A program made the translations under genes and the position numbers. This document shows, piece after piece, positions 14,932 to 23,732 of a stretch of 27,888 nt of DNA. Source of the DNA: Prevotella sp. UBA1104 (GTDB lineage: Bacteria > Bacteroidota > Bacteroidia > Bacteroidales > Bacteroidaceae); NCBI GenBank assembly GCA_002314055.1, contig DCBP01000037.1, positions 4,282-32,169 of the forward strand. The letters are read 5' to 3'. Below the pieces are notes generated by a model, which worked only from the letters and a program-made list of their open reading frames with translations, was not told the origin of the DNA and did no database searches. Every line of letters starts with the position of its first letter. The first letter of the stretch is position 1.

Positions 14932-16887
14932 ATGGAAAACTTTAAATATTCCGATGAGCGTTTTGCTGATATCCAAATGCTTAGATACCGGCTTGATGAC
15001 TTTGAAAAATTGCCTTTGAATAAGAAAAAACTTATTTATTATCTGTCTGAGGCAACTCTTTGGGGAAGAGACATCACATTTGACCAATGTGGAAAATATA
15101 ATCTTAAGATAAGGAAAATGCTTGAGGCTATATATACCTCAGATAAGGTTGACAAAAATACAGAGGACTATAAAGCTATGTCGGAGTATTTAAAGAAAGT
15201 ATGGTTCTCTAACGGAATTCATCATCATTATGGATGCGAAAAATTTGTCCCTGGATTCTCGGAACAGTTCTTGAGAAATGCTGTTAATAGTATTCCTGCT
15301 TCTCTACTCCCTATTTCTTGTGGAGAAACTCCAGATTCACTCGTTGATGAGCTTCGTGATGTGATATTCAATCATGAATTTATGACCAAACGTGTAAACA
15401 CGAAAGAAGGTATTGATATGGTTAAAGGGTCTGCCTGCAATTTCTATGACGGTGTATCACAGAAAGAAGTTGAAGATTTTTACAAGAATTTCAATACTCC
15501 AGATGAGGTTGAGCCCGTCTCTTGTGGACTGAACTCAACATTGAGAAAAAAAGAAGGCAAGATTTCTGAGGATGTATGGTCTTTAAACGGCTTGTATGGT
15601 AATGCTATTAAGCATATTATATATTGGCTTGAAAAAGCTCGTGACGTAGCTGAAAACGAAGGGCAGTTCGGTTATATTGATACCCTCATAAAATATTATA
15701 AAACGGGCGATTTACACGTTTTTAATGAATATTGTATCAAATGGGTAAAGGAACAGTCGGCTGACGTTGATTTTGTCAATGGCTTTATCGAAGTTTACGG
15801 TGATCCTCTTGGCTTAAAAGGTACATGGGAGGGCATCGTAGAATATAAGGACTTCGAGGCAACAAAGCGAACCAAGACAATTAGCGATAATGCCCAATGG
15901 TTTGAAGATCATTCTCCCGTTGCTCCTCAATTTAAAAAAGAAAAAGTTAAAGGAGTTACTGCCCATGTTGTAAGGGCAGCGATGCTTGGTGGCGATGAGT
16001 ATCCGTCAACAGCAATTGGTATTAATTTACCTAACGCTGACTGGATTAGGGCTGAGTATGGAAGTAAAAGTGTAACAATAAGTAATTTAATACATGCCTA
16101 TAATGTTGCCGCACGGGGAAATGGCTTTAAGGAGGAATTTATTGATGACGATACAATAATAAGCCTTATCGATAAATATGGCGATGCATGCGACGACTTG
16201 CATACAGATTTACATGAATGTCTTGGACATGGAAGCGGAAAGCTACTTGACGGGATATCTCCAGATGCACTAAAAGCATATGGAAGCACGATAGAGGAAG
16301 CAAGAGCTGATTTGTTCGGATTATACTATATTGCCGACAGAAAACTTTTGAAACTTGGCTTATTAGATGATGTCGAAGCTTATAAAGCATCATATTATTC
16401 CTACATTTTGAATGGTCTTATGACACAACTTGTTAGAATTAAGCCTGGCGACAAAATTGAAGAAGCTCACATGAGGAATAGGGCACTGATTGCAAACTGG
16501 TGCTATGAGAAAGGCAAAGAAAACAAAGTAATAGAATTTTTCGTAAAGGACAATAAAACTTTTATACGCATTAATGACTATGTAGCACTTAGAAAACTGT
16601 TTGCAATTCTTCTTGCTGAAATTCAGAGAATTAAAAGTGAAGGCGACTACGAGGCAGCGAAACGTATTGTCGAGGATTATGCTGTGAATATCGACGAGAA
16701 ACTACATGAAGAAGTCCTAATCCGTTACTCTAAACTTAATCTTGCACCATATAAAGGATTCATAAATCCGATATTAAAACCGAGGTTTGACAAAAATGGA
16801 GAAATTCAAGACGTTGATATTGACTACACAGAGACATATGATGACCAAATGTTGAGGTACAGCAAGGATTATGCCTCCCTCATATAA
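14932..16887 (+). CDS. Dipeptidyl peptidase III (peptidase family M49)
   Basis: A zinc aminopeptidase that removes dipeptides from the N-terminus of short peptides. 651 residues. The family zinc motif HEXXGH is H428-ECLG-H433, with catalytic E429 and the third zinc ligand E456 in TIEEARADLFG. The 28-residue H-to-E spacing equals that of the Bacteroides thetaiotaomicron enzyme (448/476). The start is fixed by an in-frame TAA just upstream (14917-14919), and the protein starts MENFKYSDERF with no signal or lipobox, so a cytosolic enzyme is predicted. The large N-terminal domain (about 1-300) and the GYCEKF-like hydrophilic loops fit the two-lobed fold. The HEAT-repeat gene follows after 26 bases. 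Confidence 0.95.
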   Translation: MENFKYSDERFADIQMLRYRLDDFEKLPLNKKKLIYYLSEATLWGRDITFDQCGKYNLKIRKMLEAIYTSDKVDKNTEDYKAMSEYLKKVWFSNGIHHHYGCEKFVPGFSEQFLRNAVNSIPASLLPISCGETPDSLVDELRDVIFNHEFMTKRVNTKEGIDMVKGSACNFYDGVSQKEVEDFYKNFNTPDEVEPVSCGLNSTLRKKEGKISEDVWSLNGLYGNAIKHIIYWLEKARDVAENEGQFGYIDTLIKYYKTGDLHVFNEYCIKWVKEQSADVDFVNGFIEVYGDPLGLKGTWEGIVEYKDFEATKRTKTISDNAQWFEDHSPVAPQFKKEKVKGVTAHVVRAAMLGGDEYPSTAIGINLPNADWIRAEYGSKSVTISNLIHAYNVAARGNGFKEEFIDDDTIISLIDKYGDACDDLHTDLHECLGHGSGKLLDGISPDALKAYGSTIEEARADLFGLYYIADRKLLKLGLLDDVEAYKASYYSYILNGLMTQLVRIKPGDKIEEAHMRNRALIANWCYEKGKENKVIEFFVKDNKTFIRINDYVALRKLFAILLAEIQRIKSEGDYEAAKRIVEDYAVNIDEKLHEEVLIRYSKLNLAPYKGFINPILKPRFDKNGEIQDVDIDYTETYDDQMLRYSKDYASLI

Positions 16888-16913
16888 ACTCATTACACAT
16901 TATAGCTATAAAG

Positions 16914-17531
16914 ATGAGACAAGACGAAATACAAGATACAATAAAAAAAATTAAGCAAAAATTTCCTTTAATGATGAATGGTGTGGCATCTTCATCTATG
17001 AGAGGAAAAGGTGTCGGAGGATACTTAAATTGGGGTATTCAATTGCCTGCGCTCAAAGAGTTGGCCAATGAGTATGGAAAAAATTATGATCTTTCAATTG
17101 CACTATGGAAAGAAAATGTAAGAGAATGTAAAATTCTTGCAACATTAATTATGCCATGCGATATGATGAAAGATGACCTTGTTTCTCTTTGGATGGAACA
17201 AACAAGCACACAGGAGATAGCAGAGTATGCAACTTTCAATTTATATCAGCATCTCGAAAATGCTTCATTGTACGCTTTCGTCTGGGTTGCCTCAAATAAT
17301 GCGATAACACAAATATGTGGTTACAATTTATTTTCGTGTCTTTTTAGAAAAGGACACGAACCTGCAGATAGAGACATAAATGAATTCGTCGATCAAGCTC
17401 TTGCTGCACTTTCTGATGATTCGTTACCTGTAAGACATGCAGCAATGAATAGTCTAAATTGTTTTGCTGCAATTAGCGACATGCATCAGAAAATTGTGAG
17501 TCTTGCTATGAAAAAGGATAATATAGAATAA
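16914..17531 (+). CDS. AlkD-like DNA alkylation repair family protein
   Basis: A 205-residue all-helical protein that I assign to the DNA alkylation repair (AlkD-like HEAT-repeat) family from patterns such as YLNWGIQLPALKELANEY, ENVRECKILATLIM and DSLPVRHAAMNSLNC. Family members that are active excise bulky or positively charged alkylated bases, contacting the DNA backbone rather than flipping the base. I cannot map the catalytic Trp/Asp residues of AlkD onto this sequence with certainty, so activity is not claimed. It starts 26 bases after the dipeptidyl peptidase stop and probably shares its transcript. There is no signal peptide. Confidence 0.72.
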   Translation: MRQDEIQDTIKKIKQKFPLMMNGVASSSMRGKGVGGYLNWGIQLPALKELANEYGKNYDLSIALWKENVRECKILATLIMPCDMMKDDLVSLWMEQTSTQEIAEYATFNLYQHLENASLYAFVWVASNNAITQICGYNLFSCLFRKGHEPADRDINEFVDQALAALSDDSLPVRHAAMNSLNCFAAISDMHQKIVSLAMKKDNIE

Positions 17532-17571
17532 TTTTTTTTGAATTATACATACATAATAGAAAATAAAGTAG

Positions 17572-17579
17572 TATTTTTG
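17572..17579 (+). promoter_or_regulatory. -7 box of the purA-hisS operon
   Basis: TATTTTTG exactly matches TAnnTTTG and lies 64 bases before the purA ATG. No -33 TTTG at the usual distance was found. Confidence 0.4.
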
Positions 17580-17643
17580 TCGGGTCTTTGGATTTTCATA
17601 GTTTGACAATAAAAAGAAAAAAGAATCTTAAAACGCATAAATA

Positions 17644-18918
17644 ATGAATACAGGAAAAGTTGATGTCCTGCTCGGTTTGCAGTGGGGCGATGAAGGTAAA
17701 GGAAAGGTAGTTGATGTATTAACACCGAATTATGATGTCATCGCACGTTTCCAAGGTGGTCCGAATGCTGGACATACGTTAGAATTTGAAGGACAGAAAT
17801 ATGTTTTGAGAAGTATTCCGTCCGGAATCTTTCAAGGTGGTAAGGTTAATATCATCGGTAATGGTGTTGTTCTTGCTCCAGATCTGTTCATGGCTGAAGC
17901 TAAAGAACTGGAGAAAAGCGGTCACCCTCTTACAAAGCGTTTGAAGATATCAAAGAAAGCCCATCTTATAATGCCAACACACCGCCTGCTTGACGCTGCT
18001 TACGAGGCAAAGAAAGGAAAGAATAAAGTAGGTACGACAGGGAAGGGTATTGGTCCTACCTATACGGACAAAGTTTCTCGTAATGGACTTCGAGTTGGTG
18101 ATATTTTCGACAATTTTTCTGAGAAATATGCTCAGCACAAGGCGCGTCATGAAGAGATGCTAAAAGAGCTCGGGTATACGGATTATGATATTACAGATGT
18201 TGAAAAGACATGGATGGAAGGTGTTGAGTATCTTCGACAATTTGAAATAGTTGATTCGGAACACGAGATAAACAAAATTCTGCGTTCCGGTAAAAATATA
18301 CTTTGCGAAGGAGCTCAAGGAACAATGCTTGATGTTGATTTTGGAAGCTATCCATTTGTAACATCCTCAAATACCATATGTGCCGGAGCATGTTCAGGAC
18401 TTGGCATTGGACCAAATAAAATCGGTGAAGTATATGGCATAATGAAAGCATATTGTACTCGTGTTGGTGCAGGACCTTTCCCTACTGAACTCTTTGATGA
18501 GACTGGGGCAAAGATAAGAGATCTTGGTCATGAGTATGGAGCAGTAACTGGACGTGAACGTCGTTGTGGCTGGATTGACCTCGTGGCTTTGCGTTATGCA
18601 ATTATGATCAATGGCGTTACCCAGCTTATTATGATGAAGAGTGATGTTCTTGATGGCTTTGATACTATCAAGGCTTGTGTAGCCTATAAAAAGAATGGTG
18701 TTGAAACTCGTGATTTCCCTTATGATATTGAACATGGAATAGAACCTGTTTACAAGGAATTACCAGGCTGGAAAACTGATATGACTAAATTTACAGATGA
18801 GCATCAGTTCCCGAAGGCTTTCAAAGATTATATTGATTTTTTGGAGGCAGAGCTCGAAACTCCTATAAAAATTATATCTATCGGTCCGGATCGTGAACAA
18901 ACTATTGTAAGAAAATAA
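17644..18918 (+). CDS. purA: Adenylosuccinate synthetase
   Basis: PurA joins IMP and aspartate with GTP hydrolysis to form adenylosuccinate, the first committed step to AMP. 424 residues, normal for bacteria. The GTP-binding loop GLQWGDEGKGK contains the catalytic D16, and H44 lies in GGPNAGHT, the expected second catalytic residue. Further family blocks are GTTGKGIGPTYTDKV, the CEGAQGTMLDVDFGSYPFVT segment and TGRERRCGWIDLVALRYA. hisS starts 12 bases downstream, so the two are co-transcribed. Confidence 0.98.
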   Translation: MNTGKVDVLLGLQWGDEGKGKVVDVLTPNYDVIARFQGGPNAGHTLEFEGQKYVLRSIPSGIFQGGKVNIIGNGVVLAPDLFMAEAKELEKSGHPLTKRLKISKKAHLIMPTHRLLDAAYEAKKGKNKVGTTGKGIGPTYTDKVSRNGLRVGDIFDNFSEKYAQHKARHEEMLKELGYTDYDITDVEKTWMEGVEYLRQFEIVDSEHEINKILRSGKNILCEGAQGTMLDVDFGSYPFVTSSNTICAGACSGLGIGPNKIGEVYGIMKAYCTRVGAGPFPTELFDETGAKIRDLGHEYGAVTGRERRCGWIDLVALRYAIMINGVTQLIMMKSDVLDGFDTIKACVAYKKNGVETRDFPYDIEHGIEPVYKELPGWKTDMTKFTDEHQFPKAFKDYIDFLEAELETPIKIISIGPDREQTIVRK

Positions 18919-18930
18919 ACTGAGAATTTT

Positions 18931-20292
18931 ATGAATAAACCATCAATTCCAAAGGGGACTCGTGATTTTTCGCCTTTAGAAATGGCGAAGCGTAATTATA
19001 TCTTTGACACAATACGCTCTGTATACGCACTCTATGGATTTCGACAAATAGAAACTCCAGCGATGGAAACGCTGCAAACTCTTCTTGGGAAATATGGAGA
19101 CGAGGGTGACAAACTCCTGTTCCGTGTTCTTAACAGTGGAGATTTCCTCGGGAAGCTAACGGATGAGCAACTTAAAGAACGAAATTCACTTTCTCTGTCG
19201 GCTAAAATTTGCGAAAAAGGATTGCGCTATGATCTGACAGTCCCTTTTGCACGATTTGTTGTAATGCATAGAGACGAGATACAGCTTCCTTTTAAGCGTT
19301 ATCAAATTCAGCCGGTATGGAGAGCAGATCGCCCGCAAAAAGGTAGATACAGAGAATTTTATCAATGTGATGCTGATATTGTAGGTAGTGACTCACTACT
19401 TAACGAAGTTGAACTGGTTCAAATTATGGATACAGTTTTTCAACGTTTAGGTATCAGAGTACAGATAAAAATCAATAATAGGAAATTGCTTTCTGGGATT
19501 GCAGAGATTGTTGGCGAAGCAGATAAAATAGTAGACATCACTGTTGCTATTGACAAGTTGGACAAAATCGGATTGGATAAAGTCAATGACGAACTTCGTG
19601 CTGATGGAATAAGTGAGGAGGCGATATCTAAATTACAACCAGTCATTTCTTTATCTGGCTCAAATGAAGAAAAACTAAAGGTAATGGAAGAATTCCTTTC
19701 TCGATCAGAAGTTGGCATGAAAGGAATTGAAGAGCTTCGCTTTATACTCGGAATGGCAGACAAAGTTGGATTGAAAAATGAATTACAGCTTGATCTTACT
19801 TTGGCCCGAGGACTCAATTATTATACTGGCGCAATTTTTGAAGTTAAGGCACTTGATACCCCAATGGGAAGCATTACAGGTGGCGGACGTTATGACAACC
19901 TTACTGGAATTTTCGGAATGCCAGGAATCAGTGGTGTCGGAATTTCTTTTGGTGCTGATCGTATATATGATGTCCTTAATGCACTGGATTTGTATCCAAA
20001 GGAGATAACAACAAATACACAATTGCTTTTTATTAACTTTGGAGAAAAAGAGACTGAATATTGTTTGCCAATTGTTGGAAAGGCACGTGCTAATGGAATT
20101 CGTGTTGAACTGTTCCCTGATTCTTCAAAAATGAAGAAGCAGATGAACTATGCCAATGCTAACAATATTCCATTTGTCGTCCTTGCCGGAGAAAATGAAA
20201 TCCAAAATGGCATGGTTACTCTCAAGAATATGGATACTGGAGAGCAGAAAATGGTTTCACCTGACGAAATGATAGAGATCGTAAAAGGTTAA
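18931..20292 (+). CDS. hisS: Histidine--tRNA ligase
   Basis: A class II aminoacyl-tRNA synthetase, active as a cytosolic dimer, that charges tRNA-His. 453 residues. Motif 1 lies in GFRQIETPAMETL (about 36-48), motif 2 in RYQIQPVWRADRPQKGRYRE then FYQCDADIVG, the histidine A-box in ARGLNYYTGAIFEV, and motif 3 in GVGISFGADRIYDVL. The C-terminal anticodon-binding domain runs from about residue 360. It follows purA by 12 bases and ends in a hairpin. Confidence 0.97.
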   Translation: MNKPSIPKGTRDFSPLEMAKRNYIFDTIRSVYALYGFRQIETPAMETLQTLLGKYGDEGDKLLFRVLNSGDFLGKLTDEQLKERNSLSLSAKICEKGLRYDLTVPFARFVVMHRDEIQLPFKRYQIQPVWRADRPQKGRYREFYQCDADIVGSDSLLNEVELVQIMDTVFQRLGIRVQIKINNRKLLSGIAEIVGEADKIVDITVAIDKLDKIGLDKVNDELRADGISEEAISKLQPVISLSGSNEEKLKVMEEFLSRSEVGMKGIEELRFILGMADKVGLKNELQLDLTLARGLNYYTGAIFEVKALDTPMGSITGGGRYDNLTGIFGMPGISGVGISFGADRIYDVLNALDLYPKEITTNTQLLFINFGEKETEYCLPIVGKARANGIRVELFPDSSKMKKQMNYANANNIPFVVLAGENEIQNGMVTLKNMDTGEQKMVSPDEMIEIVKG

Positions 20293-20315
20293 TATTTTTT
20301 TTAATATAATGATTA

Positions 20316-20364
20316 AAGCATGTCGGATATAGAATTGTTTTCTTATCTGACATGCTTGTTTCTT
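20316..20364 (+). terminator. Terminator of the purA-hisS operon
   Basis: AAGCATGTCGGATA (20316-20329) pairs with TATCTGACATGCTT (20344-20357), 14 pairs with one G-T, followed by GTTTCTT. The T-tract is modest. Confidence 0.65.
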
Positions 20365-20385
20365 AAACAAATTAATGTAATAACT

Positions 20386-21393
20386 ATGATTAAAAATAAA
20401 TTGAGTTCTATTATTAGGGTATTATCTTTTATTACAGCCATCATTTTAGTGACTTCTTTTAGAGCAGACAAACATCGCACAATTTTTATGGTTGGTGATT
20501 CCACTATGGCAAATAAAGATATATCTGGAGACAAGCAAGAACGAGGGTGGGGTATGATGTTGATGAATTATTTTGATGATAATATTATTGTCGATAATCA
20601 TGCCGTCAACGGACGTTCCTCAAAGAGTTTTATAAACGAAGGAAGATGGGAAAAAGTATTAGATAAAATCATGCCTGGAGATTATGTAATCATACAGTTT
20701 GGACATAATGATGAGAAAAAAGACTCTTTAAGACATACAGAACCAGGAACTACATTTGACTCAACTCTTCGCAAATATGTTCGCGAGACAAGAGAAAAAG
20801 GAGGTATCCCAATTCTTATGAATAGCGTAGTCAGAAGGAATTTCAGTGATTCGAAAACGGCTGTAGAGGATGATGACTTGCGGGATAATTCATCGAAAAA
20901 TTTGAAAGACGGCAAATTCTTAATAGATACCCATGGCGAATATCTTATATCACCTTATCGTGTTGCCAAACAAATGAATGTCATATTTATTGATGCAAAT
21001 AAAATAACACATGACTTAGAACAGGGATTAGGTGTTGACGGTTCTAAAAAACTTCATATGATTTTTGCCCCAGGAGAAACGCCATCTTTGCCTGACGGCA
21101 GACAAGATAATACGCATTATAACATTTATGGTGCAAATGTTGTTGCTTCACTCCTTGCAGATGCATTATGCAAGGAGATTCCAGAATTAGCAGAGCACCA
21201 TATAAAATATGATATCTATGTTTCAAAAACCGGTAATGGACAATACTCAAACTTGGAAGATGCAGTAGCCAACGCCCCCAAAGGAAAACTGACTTCAATT
21301 GCATTGACAGGAGGTGAATGGCACAAAATTGTTATTCCCAAAGGGAAAAAAGTAAAAATCCTTTTATTACGCGGTGCAAAATTTGTAAAATAG
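20386..21393 (+). CDS. Secreted SGNH esterase, rhamnogalacturonan acetylesterase-like (CE12), with a truncated CE8-like tail
   Basis: 335 residues from the ATG at 20386; a longer frame from 20320 starts within the upstream terminator and is not used. The N-terminus is a signal peptide (RVLSFITAIILVTSF core). The SGNH signatures are GDST with nucleophile S39 (FMVGDSTMANKD), FGHND with N108, and the catalytic pair D241/H244 in QDNTHYNIYGAN. This fits deacetylation of pectic rhamnogalacturonan. Residues 275-335 (YDIYVSKTGNGQYSNLEDAV onward) resemble the first strand turns of a pectin methylesterase (CE8) and then stop, about 250 residues short of a CE8 domain. A CE12-CE8 fusion that lost most of its second domain is the simplest reading. 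It stands alone between two terminators. Confidence 0.85.
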   Translation: MIKNKLSSIIRVLSFITAIILVTSFRADKHRTIFMVGDSTMANKDISGDKQERGWGMMLMNYFDDNIIVDNHAVNGRSSKSFINEGRWEKVLDKIMPGDYVIIQFGHNDEKKDSLRHTEPGTTFDSTLRKYVRETREKGGIPILMNSVVRRNFSDSKTAVEDDDLRDNSSKNLKDGKFLIDTHGEYLISPYRVAKQMNVIFIDANKITHDLEQGLGVDGSKKLHMIFAPGETPSLPDGRQDNTHYNIYGANVVASLLADALCKEIPELAEHHIKYDIYVSKTGNGQYSNLEDAVANAPKGKLTSIALTGGEWHKIVIPKGKKVKILLLRGAKFVK

Positions 21394-21413
21394 TAATTTT
21401 TATTTTATACAAC

Positions 21414-21449
21414 AAACATTCTGTACATTGTGTACAGGATGTTTTGTAT
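21414..21449 (+). terminator. Terminator after the CE12-like gene
   Basis: AAACATTCTGTACA (21414-21427) and TGTACAGGATGTTT (21431-21444) form a 14-pair stem with one T-G around a TTG loop, followed by TTGTA. A near-perfect palindrome of this kind could also bind a regulator. Confidence 0.55.
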
Positions 21450-21514
21450 ACAAGTGTCGTTCTGATACTAAACGTGCTCATAATAGTTATATTTTACATT
21501 TTCCATTAGAAATA

Positions 21515-21546
21515 TTTGGCTGTTCAAAATAAAAGGCGTAACTTCG
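21515..21546 (+). promoter_or_regulatory. Promoter of the serC operon
   Basis: TTTG (21515-21518), a 20-base spacer, then TAACTTCG (21539-21546), one mismatch from TAnnTTTG. The serC ATG is 34 bases downstream. Confidence 0.6.
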
Positions 21547-21580
21547 CAAATGCAAAATATTAACTAAAACCATTATCTAC

Positions 21581-22648
21581 ATGAAGAAGTACAATTTTAA
21601 TGCAGGTCCTTCAATCCTTCCAAGAGAAGTGATTGAAAATACAGCAAAGCAAATTCTTGATTTTAACGGAAGTGGATTATCTCTTGCTGAAATAAGCCAT
21701 AGAGCGAAAGATTTCCAACCGGTAATTGACGAAGCAATAGCTCTTATTAAAGAATTGCTGAATATTCCAAACGGATATTCTGTATTGTTCCTTGGCGGTG
21801 GTGCCTCTATGGAGTTCTGCATGGTTCCATATAATTTTCTCGCAAAAAAAGCAGCATATTTAAACACTGGAACGTGGGCAAAGAAGGCAATGAAAGAAGC
21901 AAAGTTATTTGGTGAAGTTGTTGAGGTAGCTTCTTCTGCTGACAGCAACTATACTTTTATACCTAAAGAATGGTCTTGCCCGGCAGATTGCGATTATTTA
22001 CATATAACAACAAACAATACGATTTTTGGAACTGAAATGCGTAAAGACTTGGATGTTCCTGTTCCTCTTATTGGTGATATGTCATCAGATATATTTAGCC
22101 GTCCTGTTGATGTTTCAAAATATGATTGCATATATGCCGGTGCACAGAAAAACCTCTCTATGGCTGGAGTAACACTTGTTATTGTTAAGGATGATGCTTT
22201 AGGTAAGGCTGGACGTACAATCCCTACAATGCTTGATTATAGAACTCATGTAGAGAAAGGTAGCATGTTTAACACACCTCCTGTAGTTCCTATCTATACT
22301 GCTCTCGAAACTCTTCGTTGGATTAAGAAGAATGGTGGAGTAGAGGAAATGGATAGAAGAGCTCATGAAAGAGCAGACATTCTTTATGCGGAGATTGACA
22401 GAAATAAATTGTTCCATGGCACTGTTGCAAAGGAAGACCGTTCATTGATGAACATATGTTTTGTTATGAACGATGAGTACAAGGATCTTGAGAAACCATT
22501 CCTTGAATATGCTACTGCTCAGGGTATGGTCGGAATAAAGGGACATCGTTCTGTGGGAGGCTTCCGCGCAAGTTGCTACAATGCAATGAGTATCGAAGGT
22601 GTCAAGGCTTTGGTTAAATGCATGCAGGAGTTTGAAGCTCAGCATTAG
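21581..22648 (+). CDS. serC: Phosphoserine aminotransferase
   Basis: SerC is a PLP enzyme that transaminates 3-phosphohydroxypyruvate with glutamate to phosphoserine, and also serves pyridoxal phosphate synthesis in some bacteria. 355 residues. The N-terminal FNAGPSILPREV block, the phosphate-binding FLGGGASMEF, TTNNTIFGTE and the PLP lysine K190 in YAGAQKNLSMAG are all seen, as is the C-terminal GIKGHRSVGGFRASCYNAM. It is the first gene of a serine cluster; serA follows after 122 bases containing a hairpin. Confidence 0.98.
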   Translation: MKKYNFNAGPSILPREVIENTAKQILDFNGSGLSLAEISHRAKDFQPVIDEAIALIKELLNIPNGYSVLFLGGGASMEFCMVPYNFLAKKAAYLNTGTWAKKAMKEAKLFGEVVEVASSADSNYTFIPKEWSCPADCDYLHITTNNTIFGTEMRKDLDVPVPLIGDMSSDIFSRPVDVSKYDCIYAGAQKNLSMAGVTLVIVKDDALGKAGRTIPTMLDYRTHVEKGSMFNTPPVVPIYTALETLRWIKKNGGVEEMDRRAHERADILYAEIDRNKLFHGTVAKEDRSLMNICFVMNDEYKDLEKPFLEYATAQGMVGIKGHRSVGGFRASCYNAMSIEGVKALVKCMQEFEAQH

Positions 22649-22668
22649 TTTTTTTACTCAATATAAAT

Positions 22669-22735
22669 GATGACTCTATTAAGTTTTTATATCTTTATGA
22701 TTAAAAATTTAATAGAATCATCTTTTGAGTTTTTA
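22669..22735 (+). terminator. Hairpin between serC and serA
   Basis: Arms at 22669-22688 and 22703-22722 are complementary over 20 positions with two G-T type pairs, around a 14-base loop. They are followed by TTTTGAGTTTTT. It may be a full terminator or a partial one that lowers serA expression. No exact -7 box is seen between it and the serA ATG at 22771. Confidence 0.65.
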
Positions 22736-22770
22736 TTGCATATTTAATATATTTAAAACACATTTTCATT

Positions 22771-23691
22771 ATGAAGGTACTAATTGCTACAGAAAAACCA
22801 TTTGCATCTGTTGCATTGGATGGCATTAAAAAAGAAGTCGAGAATTGTGGCAATCAATTATTGCTACTTGAAAAGTATACCGATAAAGGTCAGCTTATTG
22901 AAGCTGTTGCTGATGCTGACGCTCTTATTGTCCGTTCGGATAAGATAACTCCGGAAGTTATTGATGCTGCCAAAGAACTAAAAATCATTGTTCGTGCAGG
23001 AGCAGGATATGACAGTATCGATACTGCATATGCAAAGCAAAAAGGAATTATTGTAGAAAATACTCCAGGTCAGAATTCAAATGCTGTTGCAGAACTTGTA
23101 TTCGGTCTTCTTGTATACGCAGTCCGCAATTTCTATAACGGAAAGGCAGGCACGGAACTTAAAGGCAAGAAGATTGGTATACTTGCTTTTGGAAATGTTG
23201 GAAGAAATGTTGCAAGAATAGCAAAGGGATTTGGTATGGATATATATGCATATGATGCATACTGTCCTAAGGAAGTCATTGAAGCAGCTGGGGTAACGGC
23301 TGTGGAAAATCAAGAGAAACTTTTTGAAATATGTGATGTTGTTTCTCTCCACATACCTTCCACACCTGAGACGAAACAGAGCATTAACGCTAATCTTGTC
23401 TCAAAGATGAAACAGGGAGCCGTTCTTGTAAATACAGCAAGAAAGGAAATAATAAACGAGCCTGAGCTTTTGGAATTGCTTCAGAAACGAACAGATTTAA
23501 AATTTGTTACAGATATCAAGCCAGATTTGAATGACGAGTTTGCAGAAAAACTTGATGGAAGATATTTCAGTACACCTAAGAAAATGGGAGCACAAACTGC
23601 TGAAGCTAATATAAATGCTGGTATTGCAGCAGCTCGGCAGATTAATGCATATTTTACTGACGGCTGTACAAAATATCAAGTAAATAAATAA
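22771..23691 (+). CDS. serA: D-3-phosphoglycerate dehydrogenase, short form with Lys at the catalytic His position
   Basis: SerA oxidises 3-phosphoglycerate to 3-phosphohydroxypyruvate with NAD. At 306 residues it lacks the C-terminal ACT and intervening domains, so classic serine feedback through ACT is not expected. The Rossmann motif is A139-FGNV-G144 instead of GxGxxG. Catalytic R224 lies in VNTARKE. The usual TPHIG histidine is K270 (FSTPKKMGAQTAEA), the hallmark of the type III-K enzymes known from Bacteroides and Entamoeba. The catalytic Glu region reads DIKPDLND, less certain to align. The gene sits between serC and DUF1015. Confidence 0.95.
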   Translation: MKVLIATEKPFASVALDGIKKEVENCGNQLLLLEKYTDKGQLIEAVADADALIVRSDKITPEVIDAAKELKIIVRAGAGYDSIDTAYAKQKGIIVENTPGQNSNAVAELVFGLLVYAVRNFYNGKAGTELKGKKIGILAFGNVGRNVARIAKGFGMDIYAYDAYCPKEVIEAAGVTAVENQEKLFEICDVVSLHIPSTPETKQSINANLVSKMKQGAVLVNTARKEIINEPELLELLQKRTDLKFVTDIKPDLNDEFAEKLDGRYFSTPKKMGAQTAEANINAGIAAARQINAYFTDGCTKYQVNK

Positions 23692-23732
23692 AAAACTATT
23701 ATCATTATTCATTATAAATATAAAAATTAACT

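Noticed and set aside
14905..15087. Minus-strand frame at the start of the dipeptidyl peptidase gene
   Set aside because: A short frame opposite a certain gene without recognisable features.
20320..20385. Extended start for the CE12-like esterase
   Set aside because: The upstream ATG is within the hisS terminator hairpin, and the signal peptide begins at 20386.
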